A stretch of DNA of 64,000 nucleotides from Nocardia arthritidis NBRC 100137 (GTDB lineage Bacteria; Actinomycetota; Actinomycetes; Mycobacteriales; Mycobacteriaceae), in contig NZ_BDBB01000019.1 of assembly GCF_001612765.1 (NCBI RefSeq), forward strand, positions 62,001 to 126,000. Reading direction: 5' to 3'. Positions 17,441-26,457 of the stretch are shown piece after piece (positions within the stretch are counted from its first letter, which is position 1; the number at the start of each line of letters is the position of its first letter). The position numbers were made by a program, and so were the translations under genes. The notes under the pieces are model-generated. The model was not told the origin of the DNA. It ran no database searches and worked only from the letters and a program-made list of their open reading frames with translations.

Positions 17441-18097
17441 TCAGAGTCCGAGTACCTGGCCAACCCTATTGGTCAGATCCTCCTCGGATACGGCGTCGAC
17501 GTCGATGACGGGAAGTCCGATGCGGGTGCTCTCCGTACGGAGACGGTTGGTGAACAATCGATCACGTTCGAGCAGATTTCGTGCAGCACGCTCCGGATCA
17601 CGGGTCTTGGCCGGGATCTCCCAGCCCCGTTTATCGAATGCTGCCCGGCGGAACGCGGGTGAGGGAAGCAACCACACGCCGTGGCTGCGCTCGGTGAGCA
17701 GCGGAGCGACCAGATGCGGCAACAGGCGGAATCCCTCGGCGATGACACCGGTTTCGGCGGACGAACACAACAGGTCGTCGACGATGAAATGAAATCCTTC
17801 GCCCCGGTACCAGTGGAAGGTGTCGAGCATCGTCTCCGGTGTCCGGTCCACCCAGCGTTCATCCATACTCATCGCCGCGAATCTGCTCAGCCAGGGTGAT
17901 TTCTCCTGTGGGCTGCGCGCGGCGTGGTCGCGCATGGCGTCGTCGGTCGAGTACACGCGCAAGCCGTGCCGGGCGGCGAGATTGCCCGCGATCGTCGATT
18001 TGCCTGCACCACTGCCCCCACCGATCCAATAGATATGGCGCAGTCGTGCGCGCAGCGCGGCTGCGGTACGAGGCTGCTCGTGTTCGTCGGCACCCAT
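17441..18097 (-). CDS. P-loop kinase-like protein (AAA_33/shikimate-kinase-like)
   Basis: The 218-residue protein carries a clear Walker A, 'GGSGAGKST' (about residues 27-35), after a short hydrophobic strand ('HIYWIG'). It continues with 'RVYSTDDAMRDHA', a substrate/lid region of small kinases. An Arg-rich 'RDPERAARNLLERDRLFTNRL' near the end may be the lid, and 'LPVIDVD' a final strand. It probably phosphorylates a small molecule, but the substrate is unknown. It is divergent from the alpha/beta-hydrolase-fold gene. Confidence 0.75.
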   Translation of the reverse strand: MGADEHEQPRTAAALRARLRHIYWIGGGSGAGKSTIAGNLAARHGLRVYSTDDAMRDHAARSPQEKSPWLSRFAAMSMDERWVDRTPETMLDTFHWYRGEGFHFIVDDLLCSSAETGVIAEGFRLLPHLVAPLLTERSHGVWLLPSPAFRRAAFDKRGWEIPAKTRDPERAARNLLERDRLFTNRLRTESTRIGLPVIDVDAVSEEDLTNRVGQVLGL

Positions 18098-18324
18098 TCC
18101 ACCAAGCTATCCATCGGCGCCGCCGAAGCGCACACGATAGCGCCGCATACCGCCCTGACCGAACCGGCCGGCGTGGGCGCGGCCGACAGCGAGACAGGAC
18201 ATCCTCTTCCGCCGAGTTCAAGAGGCGATTGCGGGAGTGTGGACATAATCCCGGCTACACCGATGACTTTCGGGCGAATCTGCCGTCGATACCTCTGGGT
18301 ATACCGACAGACAGGAGTCCAGGC

Positions 18325-19188
18325 ATGACGAGACCGTTTCGATCGGGCATGACCTCGGTGCGGGCGAACGGTGTGGATCTGGGCATCGAGAGCTTCGGTC
18401 GCGAGGACGATCCGCTGGTCCTGCTGGCCGGCGGCACAACGATGTTGTCCTGGCCCGACGCGCTGTGCGAGCAGCTCGCGTCGGGCGGGCGGCGCGTGGT
18501 CCGCTACGACCTGCGTGACTCCGGCGCGTCGACGACCCTCGACCCGGAGAATCCGGCCTACAACCTGCGGGATCTCGCCGCCGACGCGGCCGCGCTCGTG
18601 GAGGTACTCGGTGCCGGGACCGCCCATCTCGGTGGAGTCGGCGTCGGTGGGATGGTCGCTCAGGTGGCCGCGCTGGACCACCCGGACGCGTTCTCCGCCG
18701 TGACCCTCGTCGGCACCCGGCCGGTGGCGCCGGGCCCGGTCGACGAGGACCTGCCCGACCACGACCCCGCGGTCATGGCCGCGCTGTTCTCCCGCCCGCT
18801 GCCGGACTGGACCGACCGGGCCGCTGTCGCGGCGTTCGCCGCCGAGGGGGCCGAGCCGATGGGCAACGATCGGGAGGAAGCGCGGGCGACGGCGGCCCGA
18901 ATCTGGGACCGGACGCCGTCGAGCGATCCCGCGGTGCACCAGGCGAATCAGCTCGGAATGGTGTTCTCCCGGATCGATTGCGCGCCGCGCTGGCGCGGCC
19001 GGCTCGGTGCACTCGACGTGCCCACGCTCGTGGTGCACGGTCGCGCCGACCCGTTCTTCCCGGTCGGCAACGGCGAGGTCCTCGCCGCCGAGATCCCCGG
19101 GGCGCGACTGCTCGTCCTCGACGACATGGGTACCGCTCTGCGACACACCGCGGCCGACCAGGTCGCGACCGCCATGCTCGCCCTGTAA
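18325..19188 (+). CDS. alpha/beta-hydrolase-fold protein lacking catalytic Ser and His
   Basis: The 287-residue protein starts at ATG with AGGAG upstream. The fold is typical: 'DDPLVLLAGG', 'RVVRYDLRDSGAST', the elbow strand, 'LDVPTLVVHGRADPFFPV'. But the nucleophile elbow reads Gly-Val-Gly-Val-Gly-Gly (104-109), with Gly106 where Ser is expected. The final His position, normally in 'GMGHDLP', reads Asp-Met-Gly-Thr-Ala-Leu (Thr270). Only the acid (Asp242) is present. His274, four residues on, might substitute. It is either a non-hydrolytic member (binding, lyase or decoy role) or a decayed enzyme; codon use and length look intact. Confidence 0.85.
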   Translation: MTRPFRSGMTSVRANGVDLGIESFGREDDPLVLLAGGTTMLSWPDALCEQLASGGRRVVRYDLRDSGASTTLDPENPAYNLRDLAADAAALVEVLGAGTAHLGGVGVGGMVAQVAALDHPDAFSAVTLVGTRPVAPGPVDEDLPDHDPAVMAALFSRPLPDWTDRAAVAAFAAEGAEPMGNDREEARATAARIWDRTPSSDPAVHQANQLGMVFSRIDCAPRWRGRLGALDVPTLVVHGRADPFFPVGNGEVLAAEIPGARLLVLDDMGTALRHTAADQVATAMLAL

Positions 19189-19349
19189 CCGCCGGTTGGG
19201 CGGCATCCTGAGCCGACGGAACGCACCATTTTGCCCATACCGCGCCGACCGAACCGCGCAGCGTGCGGTGCCAGAGAAACGACTGATCTCCCAACCGACA
19301 CCGGATGGGGGCTCAGCAAAGTCCTTACCAGCAGCGATACGTGCGCTGC

Positions 19350-20444
19350 CTACTTCTTCGCAGAAGCTAATCCGCTGCGGAACTCGACCACGTCCCCGTC
19401 CGCCATGACATAGTCCTTGCCTTCCATGCGCACCTTGCCCGCGGCCTTGGCGGCGGCCATCGAACCCGCCTCGACCAAGTCGTCGAAGGCGACGACTTCG
19501 GCTTTGATGAAGCCGCGTTCGAAGTCGGTGTGGATGACGCCTGCGGCCTTGGGGGCGGTGTCGCCTTGGTGGATGGTCCAGGCGCGGGCTTCTTTCGGGC
19601 CCGCGGTGAGGTAGGTCTGCAGGCCGAGGGTGTGGAAGCCGGCGCGGGCCAGGGCGTGCAGGCCGGGTTCGGTCTGGCCGATGGATTCGAGGAGTTCGAG
19701 GGCGGATTCCTCGTCGAGTTCCAGGAGCTCGGCTTCCACTTTGGCATCGAGGAACACCGCATCGGCCGGGGCCACGGAGGCTTTCAGCTCGGCGACTTTC
19801 GCCTCGTCGGTGAGCACCGACTCGTCGGCGTTGAAGACGTAGAGGAAAGGCTTGGTGGTGAGCAGCGAGAGTTCTTTCAGCAGCTCGGTATCCACCTTGT
19901 CCGCTGCGGCGAAGAGGGTGGTGCCGCTGTCTAGGATCTCCTGCGCGGCCTTGGCGGCATCGGCGACCGGCTTGCGGTCCTTCTTGACCTTGGCTTCCTT
20001 CTCCAACCGCACGACCGCCTTCTCCAGGGTCTGCAAATCGGCGAGGATGAGCTCGGTCTCGATCACCTCGATGTCGGCGCTCGGATCGACGCGGCCGTCG
20101 ACGTGCACCACGTCGTCGTCGGCGAACACCCGCACCACCTGGCAGATGGCGTCGGCCTCGCGGATATTGGCGAGGAACTTGTTACCCAGGCCCGCACCCT
20201 CCGAAGCGCCTTTGACGATGCCCGCGATGTCGACGAACGACACGGTGGCGGGCACGATCCGCTCGGAGGAGAAGATCTCCGCCAGCTTATTCAGTCTCGG
20301 GTCGGGCAGCGGAACCACGCCGACGTTGGGCTCGATGGTCGCGAACGGGTAGTTCGCGGCGAGCACATCGTTCTTGGTCAACGCGTTGAACAGCGTCGAC
20401 TTTCCGACGTTCGGCAGGCCGACAATTCCCAGGGTGAGACTCAC
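19350..20444 (-). CDS. ychF: redox-regulated ATPase YchF (Obg family)
   Basis: The 364-residue protein has the universal YchF layout. The G1 loop is 'GLPNVGKST' (about 9-17), followed by 'ATIEPNVGVVPLPDPRLNKL' and 'VDIAGIVKGASEGAGLGNKFL' (switch II). A long coiled-coil domain follows, and then a C-terminal TGS domain ending 'MADGDVVEFRSG'. YchF binds ribosomes, prefers ATP over GTP and affects stress responses. Length is standard. It is a single-gene unit, convergent with the hydrolase-fold gene, and the left end of the conserved block shared with mycobacteria. Confidence 0.97.
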   Translation of the reverse strand: MSLTLGIVGLPNVGKSTLFNALTKNDVLAANYPFATIEPNVGVVPLPDPRLNKLAEIFSSERIVPATVSFVDIAGIVKGASEGAGLGNKFLANIREADAICQVVRVFADDDVVHVDGRVDPSADIEVIETELILADLQTLEKAVVRLEKEAKVKKDRKPVADAAKAAQEILDSGTTLFAAADKVDTELLKELSLLTTKPFLYVFNADESVLTDEAKVAELKASVAPADAVFLDAKVEAELLELDEESALELLESIGQTEPGLHALARAGFHTLGLQTYLTAGPKEARAWTIHQGDTAPKAAGVIHTDFERGFIKAEVVAFDDLVEAGSMAAAKAAGKVRMEGKDYVMADGDVVEFRSGLASAKK

Positions 20445-20544
20445 GAGGAGCAGAGTCTACGCTGCGGGCCGACTCCGCTCCCCCGCGGCCGCCCATCGAC
20501 ACCAGCGCCGGTATCCCATGCCGCGAGTGGCTCACGGGCGGGCC

Positions 20545-21468
20545 TCAGGGGATGAGGACGACCTTGCCGAGGTTGGCGCGATGCTCGATGGCGGTGTGGG
20601 CCGCGGCCGCTTCCTCGAGGGGGAATTCGGCGTGCACGGCGGGGCGGAGTTGGCCCGAGGCGAAGTACTGCCACAGCTCTTGGCGCCAGTGCTCGTACAG
20701 GTCGGGCTGTTTTTGCGCGATGCGGGCCATTTGGAAGCCTATGACGGATTTCGCGCCGACGAGCAGGTCGTATGCCTGGATGGCGCCGCCGCCGGAGCTG
20801 TAGGCGACCAGGCGGCCGCCGGGGGCCAGGGCCGCTAGCGCGGGCGTCAGGAGGTCCCCGCCGACCGCGTCGAGCACGTAGTCGGCGGGAGGGCCCCAGG
20901 ACTCTCGGCCGTACTCGACCACGTCGTCGGCTCCGAGCTTCTGGACGAAATCAGCCTTCGCGAGATCCGACACCGCGCCGACCACCCGCGCCGCGCCGCG
21001 CACCCGCGCGAGCTGGACCGCGAGATGACCGACGCCGCTGGCGGCGGCGGTTATCAAAGCGGACTCGCCTTCCCGCGCAGACGCGGCGTCGAGCGCGCCG
21101 AGCGCCACCAAGCCGCTGCGCACCAGCGCGACCGCGTCGACCGCCGACGCGCCGTCGGGAATCGGCGACGCCATGGCCGCCGACAGCACGGCGTAGTCCG
21201 CGTAACCGTGCCCGAACACGAGGCCGGTCACCCGATAGCCGGGCGCGTACCGCTCGACGCCCTCGCCGACCGCGACCACCTCGCCCGCGACCTCGCCGCC
21301 CAACGCGACAGGTTCGCGCTGCTCACGCACCTTCCGCACCACCGGCAGGGTCACCCCGACCGCCTCCACACGGACCAGCAGTTCCCCTGGACCGGGCGTC
21401 GGCACCTCGACCGAGACGAGCTCGAGCACCTCGGGACCACCGCCGCCCTCGTACTGCACCCGCCGCAT
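20545..21468 (-). CDS. zinc-free MDR/quinone-oxidoreductase-like NADPH reductase
   Basis: The 307-residue protein starts at the ATG at 21468, close after GGAGGTG. It has the MDR GroES-like N-domain ('GGGGPEVLELVSVEVPTPGPGELLVRVEAVGV') and a Rossmann domain with 'AAASGVGHLAVQLARVRGAARVVGAVS' for NADPH. The catalytic zinc cysteines and the structural-zinc lobe are absent, as in quinone reductases such as QOR/zeta-crystallin. It reduces quinones or enones in the cytosol, but the substrate is unknown. It is divergent from an AraC regulator. Confidence 0.88.
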   Translation of the reverse strand: MRRVQYEGGGGPEVLELVSVEVPTPGPGELLVRVEAVGVTLPVVRKVREQREPVALGGEVAGEVVAVGEGVERYAPGYRVTGLVFGHGYADYAVLSAAMASPIPDGASAVDAVALVRSGLVALGALDAASAREGESALITAAASGVGHLAVQLARVRGAARVVGAVSDLAKADFVQKLGADDVVEYGRESWGPPADYVLDAVGGDLLTPALAALAPGGRLVAYSSGGGAIQAYDLLVGAKSVIGFQMARIAQKQPDLYEHWRQELWQYFASGQLRPAVHAEFPLEEAAAAHTAIEHRANLGKVVLIP

Positions 21469-21843
21469 CACACCTCCAGAAATCGTTAGAAGGCGCAACG
21501 GTAGCCGGATCGAGAGGGGTGATCACAGTCCACTACACGCTGTAGTGGTACATCTCACCGGCGGCCGGACCCGGTGGAGAGCCGCCCGGGGCCAGAGACC
21601 GAAGTCCGCGCGAATCCGCGAACGAGTCCGAACGAGCGTCCCCTCGAAATCCGGGCAAGTCCCGCGGTCTGGCCGCGGGACACGCGATCACGGCGATGGC
21701 CCGTGGTCCGCATTCGCATCACCCGCGACGACTCGGCCACCTGCCTGCTCGACACGGCCACCGCCGAAACCGCGATCCGCGCGCACGTCAACGTCGCGAA
21801 CTGATCGGGCCACATGTCGGTCCCCGGGCGTAGCGTGTCCCGT
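21469..21843. other. 375-base gap between MDR and AraC genes
   Basis: This gap carries both divergent promoters. Near the right end a plus-strand frame from GTG at about 21703 to a stop at 21804 would give a peptide of about 33 residues with strong GC at third positions ('ITRDDSATCLLDTATAETAIRAHVNVAN'). It has no clear ribosome site, so I do not call it a gene; it could be a remnant or a small protein. A TGTAGTG direct/inverted cluster near 21536-21548 ('ACTACACGCTGTAGT') could be an operator. Confidence 0.35.
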
Positions 21844-22680
21844 ATGGAGCCGACCACGGAGGTGGTGACGGCGCGTCCGGCGCCCGCGCTCGCCGCGTTC
21901 ATCGACCGCTATATCGGGTATCGCATGTCCGGATTCGCGGCGGCGATCCATCGTGGGTTGCCCTCGCGGCACATGACTTTCATCGTCGGGATCGGCCCCA
22001 CGATCGACGTCGTCGAGCAGACCGATCCGCGACAGTCTCCGCGGAACTACCGGTGCGTGCTGAGCGGCCTACAGGCGAGCACGGCGCTGATCGCGCACGA
22101 CGGTCACCAGGAGGGGGTGGCCGTGGCGCTCACGCCACTCGGTTGCCGCACCTTGTTCGGCATGCCCGCGGCGGCGCTGTGGGATACGTCGGTCGAATTC
22201 TCCGAGGTCGTCGGTCCCGTCGGCCTGGAGTTGTGGGAACGGTTGCAATCCGCGCCGAGGTGGCCGGAACGTTTCGCCGTCTGCGATCGGGTGCTCTGCG
22301 CGCTCGCCGATCCCGACCGCGCGGTGGGTCCGGAGCTCACCCGGGCCTGGCGCGCCGTGGTCGGCTCCGGCGGCGCGATAGCGGTCGGCCCGCTGGCCGA
22401 GCAGATCGGGTGGAGCAGGCAGCATCTGACGCGCCGGTTCAATCGCGAGTTCGGTCTGAGCCCGAAGCTCGCGGCCCGGATCACGCGCTTCGAACGAGCC
22501 CGCCGAATGCTCGCGCACACGCCCTCCTACATCACCATCGCCCAGGTGGCCGCCGCGTGCGGCTATTACGACCAGGCCCATCTGGACCGCGACTTCGCCG
22601 ACCTCGCCGGAACGAGCCCGACCGTCTGGCTCGCCGAGGAGGTTCCATCCGTCCAAGCCGCCGACGAGTCCGCCGGATGA
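21844..22680 (+). CDS. AraC/XylS-family transcriptional regulator
   Basis: This 278-residue protein has an N-terminal sensing domain without an obvious ligand signature and a C-terminal AraC double helix-turn-helix. The two helices are visible as 'GPLAEQIGWSRQHLTRRFNREFGLSPKLAARITRFERARRML' and 'YITIAQVAAACGYYDQAHLDRDFADLAGTSPTVWL'. The second is the conserved AraC family signature. It precedes a VOC-fold gene by 10 bases, so the pair is probably one unit; such AraC-VOC pairs often respond to antibiotics or electrophiles. Confidence 0.9.
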   Translation: MEPTTEVVTARPAPALAAFIDRYIGYRMSGFAAAIHRGLPSRHMTFIVGIGPTIDVVEQTDPRQSPRNYRCVLSGLQASTALIAHDGHQEGVAVALTPLGCRTLFGMPAAALWDTSVEFSEVVGPVGLELWERLQSAPRWPERFAVCDRVLCALADPDRAVGPELTRAWRAVVGSGGAIAVGPLAEQIGWSRQHLTRRFNREFGLSPKLAARITRFERARRMLAHTPSYITIAQVAAACGYYDQAHLDRDFADLAGTSPTVWLAEEVPSVQAADESAG

Positions 22681-22690
22681 CGATGAATCC

Positions 22691-23113
22691 ATGACGAATC
22701 CGACACAAACCAGCACCCGCACCGCCGTCTGGCCCACGCTGACCTTCCGCGATGCCCGCGCCATGGCAACTTTCCTCGTCGAGGCGTTCGGCTTCCGGGA
22801 AGCCGCGCTCTATACCCGCGAGGACGACCCGTCGATCGTCGAGCACGCGGAACTGCGCTGGCCGCTGGGCGGCGGCGTCATGTTCGGCTCGGCAGGCAAG
22901 GACGACAGCCCGTTCGGCACTCGCCCGACCGGCACCGACTCCGTCTATCTGGTCTGCGAGGAGCCCGACGCCTTGTTCGCCCGCGCGACCGCCGCGGGCG
23001 CGGAAGTGGTCCGCGGCCTGCGCGACGAGGACTACGGCTCGCGCGGCTTCACGGTCCGCGACCCGGAGGGCAACCTCTGGAGTTTCGGCACCTATTGGGG
23101 AACAACCGACTAA
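22691..23113 (+). CDS. VOC/glyoxalase-fold protein
   Basis: The 140-residue protein follows the AraC gene closely. It has the paired beta-alpha-beta-beta-beta units of the vicinal oxygen chelate fold ('LTFRDARAMATFLVEAFGFREAALY', then 'SVYLVCEEPDALFARATAAGAEVVRGLRDEDYGSRGFTVRDPEGNLWSFGTY'). Family members bind antibiotics or catalyse metal-dependent ring or thiol chemistry. Its stop overlaps by four bases the stop of the convergent sugar permease gene. The function beyond fold is unknown. Confidence 0.85.
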   Translation: MTNPTQTSTRTAVWPTLTFRDARAMATFLVEAFGFREAALYTREDDPSIVEHAELRWPLGGGVMFGSAGKDDSPFGTRPTGTDSVYLVCEEPDALFARATAAGAEVVRGLRDEDYGSRGFTVRDPEGNLWSFGTYWGTTD

Positions 23114-24018
23114 CGCCCGCCGAGCCCCGACATCGCGATGCCGCGGATGAACGCGCGCTGGGCGATCGCGTAGATCACCAGCAGCGGAACCAGGATGACG
23201 ACCGCGGCGGCCATCAGGATCGGCCACTGGGTGTGGTACTGGCCTTGCAGCCGGACCAGACCCAGTGTCGCGGTGGCCACGTCCTCGCGCTGGATCATGA
23301 CCAGCGGCCAGAGGAAGTCGTTCCACACGGTGATCCAGGTGAGCACGGCGAGCACCATCAGGGCCGGACGGGTGTGCGGCAGCAGGACCCGCCAATAGAC
23401 CTGCCAGGTGTTGCAACCGTCGAGGATGGCGGCCTCCTCCAGTTCGTCGGGCAGCGTGCGGAAGAACTGCCGCATCAGATACGTGCCGAACGCGCTGCCG
23501 AACAGGCCGGGAACGATCATCGCCCACGGGGTGTCCACCCAGCCGAACGCCCGCATCAGCAGGAACTGCGGGATCACCGTCACGGTCAGCGGCACCATCA
23601 GCGTCGCGAGGTAAGCGAGGAACAGCATGTCGCGCCCGCGAAAGCGCAAGCGCGCGAAGGCATAGCCGGCCAGGGAACAGAAGAAGACCTGCCCCGCCGT
23701 CACACACAGCGCGTAAACCGTGGTGTTGAGCAGCATCCGCCCCATCGGCAGCAGTTCGAAGACCTTCCCGTAGTTCGACCACTGCGGCCGCTGCGGAAGG
23801 AAAGCCGCGTCGGCGATCTCACCGTCCCGCTTCAGCGAGCCCGACACCGCCCACAGGATCGGCAGCAGCGCGCACCACGCGATACCGACCAGCACCGCGT
23901 ATAGCGCGGTCCCGCGCAGCAGCCGCCGCACGACCGCCCGGTCGACCCGGCCGAACGCGACGCCCGCGCGGTCGCGCCGGACCGGCAGTGCGCGCCGCAC
24001 CACCTCGTAGGTGTTCAC
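23110..24018 (-). CDS. carbohydrate ABC transporter permease (MalG type)
   Basis: The 302-residue protein starts at GTG in a 4-base overlap (GTGA) with the upstream permease. It has six membrane helices and the EAA loop 'EEAAILDGCNTWQVYWRVLLP', which docks the ATPase subunit. This is the second permease of a CUT1-type sugar importer. The operon order is solute-binding protein, MalF-type, MalG-type; no ATP-binding gene is in the cluster, so a shared ATPase (MsmK/UgpC-like) is presumably used. The sugar is unknown. Confidence 0.93.
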   Translation of the reverse strand: MNTYEVVRRALPVRRDRAGVAFGRVDRAVVRRLLRGTALYAVLVGIAWCALLPILWAVSGSLKRDGEIADAAFLPQRPQWSNYGKVFELLPMGRMLLNTTVYALCVTAGQVFFCSLAGYAFARLRFRGRDMLFLAYLATLMVPLTVTVIPQFLLMRAFGWVDTPWAMIVPGLFGSAFGTYLMRQFFRTLPDELEEAAILDGCNTWQVYWRVLLPHTRPALMVLAVLTWITVWNDFLWPLVMIQREDVATATLGLVRLQGQYHTQWPILMAAAVVILVPLLVIYAIAQRAFIRGIAMSGLGGR

Positions 24019-24944
24019 TGTTCCACCTCCGAGCGCCGGGCCAGCCGCAACTGCACCAGGGTGAGCAGGAACAGCATCGCGAAGATCACCCAGGCGAGCG
24101 CGGAGGCATAACCGACCTCGTAGAAACCGAACGCGTTCTGGAACAGCATGATCCCCAACAGGTACGTACCCGTCTCCGGTCCCCCGTTCCCGCCGGTCAG
24201 CGCGTAGGCCTGGTCGAACGCCTGCACCGAATTGATGATCGTGATGATGAAGACGAACGACAACGGCCCTCGGATCAGCGGCAGCGTGATCGCGAACAAC
24301 CGCCGCAGCGCACCGGCTCCGTCGATCATCGCGGCCTCGTAGAGCGTCTGCGGCACGCCCTGCATGGCGGCGAGCAGGATGACCGTCGCGAACGGCACGC
24401 TCTTCCACACGGTGACGATGCTGAGCGAGACCAGCGCCCAGTCGGGGTCGGTCAGCCACGGCACCGCGTCGATGCCGAACCCGGCCAGCGCCGAATTCAG
24501 CAGCCCGTCGTCGGTGAACAGGAACCGCCACACCACGGCCATGGCAACCGCCGAGGCGACCAACGGCAGAAACGCGAGGGTCCGAAAGAGGCCGATACCG
24601 GCCAGCTTTCGATTCAGTGCGGCGGCGACGGCCAGTCCGATCACCACCGTTGGCGCCAAGGTGGACACTGTGAAAACGGCAGTGTTGCGCAATGCGATGA
24701 GAAACAACGGGTCCGAACCGAACAGCCGCCGGTAGTTGTCCACACCGACAAAGCGCATGGGACTGAACAAGTCCCACGAATGAAAACTCAGATAGAGCGA
24801 AAATCCCAGCGGGAACAACAAGAAAATCGCCACGGCCGCCACGTTGGGCGCGACGAACGCCCACCCGGCCCGTTCCCGACGCCGCGCCAACCGGGAGGCC
24901 ACACCCCCTTTGCCCGACGTTTGCGACCTTTGTGCGCCGGTCAC
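24015..24944 (-). CDS. carbohydrate ABC transporter permease (MalF type)
   Basis: This 309-residue integral membrane protein starts at the GTG at 24944, overlapping the binding-protein stop by four bases (GTGA). It has about six transmembrane helices and the EAA loop 'YEAAMIDGAGALRRLFAITLP'. It lacks the long extra N-terminal helices and periplasmic loop of E. coli MalF, which is usual for actinobacterial sugar permeases. It pairs with the MalG-type protein. Longer in-frame starts overlap the upstream gene and are rejected. Confidence 0.93.
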   Translation of the reverse strand: MTGAQRSQTSGKGGVASRLARRRERAGWAFVAPNVAAVAIFLLFPLGFSLYLSFHSWDLFSPMRFVGVDNYRRLFGSDPLFLIALRNTAVFTVSTLAPTVVIGLAVAAALNRKLAGIGLFRTLAFLPLVASAVAMAVVWRFLFTDDGLLNSALAGFGIDAVPWLTDPDWALVSLSIVTVWKSVPFATVILLAAMQGVPQTLYEAAMIDGAGALRRLFAITLPLIRGPLSFVFIITIINSVQAFDQAYALTGGNGGPETGTYLLGIMLFQNAFGFYEVGYASALAWVIFAMLFLLTLVQLRLARRSEVEQ

Positions 24945-26254
24945 GGCGTGTCCAGCAGCGCGTCGACGTCGGAGGCGAAACGCCCCTCCAGGGAGGCGGC
25001 GGTGGCGGCGCCGCGCAGCACTCGGTTGGCGCCGCGTTCGAGCAGGGCGGACACCTTGCCCCACGCGGGTGTCACCGGCAGCGGACGGGAGCTGGCCGGG
25101 CCTTCGGTGAATACCTCGAGATTGCGGACCTCGCGGTGCGCGGCGGCGAAACCCGGTGAACTCATGGCCGATTTCAGCACCGGAACGAACAGCCCGGACG
25201 CGGCGATGATCGCCTGCCCCACCGGTCCGGTCGCGAACTTCACGAACTCCCAAGCTTGTTCGACGCGCGGACTGTCCGCGGCGATGGCCAGGCCGGTGCT
25301 GCCGACGTCGGTGATCGCGCCGGGACCACCGTGCGGGCCGGTCGGCAGCACCGTGACGTCGATCGCGAGATCGTCGTGCCCGGCGAATTCGGAGTACAGC
25401 CAGTGCCCGCCCAATGCCATCGCCGCCCGGCCCCGCCGGAACAGGTCTGGCGCCGAAACCGAGAGCGTGTCGGCGGCTTTCGGCGCCACGCGGTGGCGTA
25501 CGGCGAGATCGGCGTAGAACTGGAAGCCTTCGGCGAAGCGCGGATCGCCGAGGTTGGTCCTGGTCGGGTTCACCGAGGGCGAGAACCATTCGGCGCCGTT
25601 GTTCATGCCGAAGCAGGCCGCCGAGAAGTACGGCACCCAGGCGTCGGCGAAACCCCACCGGGTCCGTCCGGACGAGTCGCGCCTGGTCAACGCCGCGGCG
25701 GCGGCCAGGAACTCATCGAACGACCAGGCGTCGAGCCAGCGGGCGGGCGGGGTGATCCCGGCCTCGTCGAACAAGGTCCGGTTGTAGTACAGGAACACGC
25801 CGGACCACTGTTCGGGCAGGGCGTACTGCCCGCCCCCGTAAGCGAAGGTGTCATACAGCGCCGGATAGCTGTCGGCTTTCAGCTCGGCCGCGTAGCGCGG
25901 GTCGCGATCCAGCAGCGTGTTCAGATCCAGCAGGACGCCGCGCTCGGCCAGCCCGGAATAGAGCAGCTCCCACGCCATCAGCACGTCCGGGCACTTACCG
26001 CCCGCGCAGTAGGTGAGCATCTGCTGCAACGGATCCGGCCCCGACACAATGGTGCGAATCCGGATGCCGGGGTGCGATTTCCGGAACTCGTCGATGATCT
26101 TCAGCCGCACCCGCGCCTCTTCCGGCCTGGCCTGGAAGAAGAAGGTCAACGCGTCGTCATCGGAAGCGCAGCCGCCGCCGGCCAGCAGCGGCGCGGCCAG
26201 CGCCGACCCGAGCAGCGTCCGGCGACGGACCCGGGCGACGGGATTCGCACGCAA
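24941..26254 (-). CDS. extracellular sugar-binding protein of ABC importer
   Basis: The protein of about 437 residues starts, in my view, at TTG 26254 (or TTG 26257), just after GGAGGAGG; upstream in-frame starts lack a site. The N-terminus carries twin arginines, 'RVRRRTLLG', before a hydrophobic stretch and 'LAGGGC', so Tat export and perhaps lipidation are likely. The mature part is a SBP_bac_1 carbohydrate-binding protein ('ERGVLLDLNTLL', 'YYNRTLFDEAGITPPARW', 'FVKFATGPVGQ'). It captures a sugar or oligosaccharide for the two permeases downstream. Confidence 0.88.
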   Translation of the reverse strand: MRANPVARVRRRTLLGSALAAPLLAGGGCASDDDALTFFFQARPEEARVRLKIIDEFRKSHPGIRIRTIVSGPDPLQQMLTYCAGGKCPDVLMAWELLYSGLAERGVLLDLNTLLDRDPRYAAELKADSYPALYDTFAYGGGQYALPEQWSGVFLYYNRTLFDEAGITPPARWLDAWSFDEFLAAAAALTRRDSSGRTRWGFADAWVPYFSAACFGMNNGAEWFSPSVNPTRTNLGDPRFAEGFQFYADLAVRHRVAPKAADTLSVSAPDLFRRGRAAMALGGHWLYSEFAGHDDLAIDVTVLPTGPHGGPGAITDVGSTGLAIAADSPRVEQAWEFVKFATGPVGQAIIAASGLFVPVLKSAMSSPGFAAAHREVRNLEVFTEGPASSRPLPVTPAWGKVSALLERGANRVLRGAATAASLEGRFASDVDALLDTP

Positions 26255-26457
26255 CAAAGCCCTCCTCCAGGGCGGATGTGGAGCTCCTCGAACCGCATGG
26301 CAGCATACGTTCGGCAATCACGTGGTGACGGCCGACACATGAACAATATTTCACGGTGCCCGCTCGGCGTCCGGAATCGGCGCGACGGCGATCATCGATC
26401 GGATACGTTGTCACGTGTTTCAGCAAGATCCTGCGCGTTTTACAGGAGAGAAGGCAG

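Noticed and set aside
21574..21804. Possible small gene between the MDR and AraC genes
   Set aside because: The last 33 codons have coding-like third-position GC but no ribosome site and the rest looks non-coding; kept only as a note on the gap.
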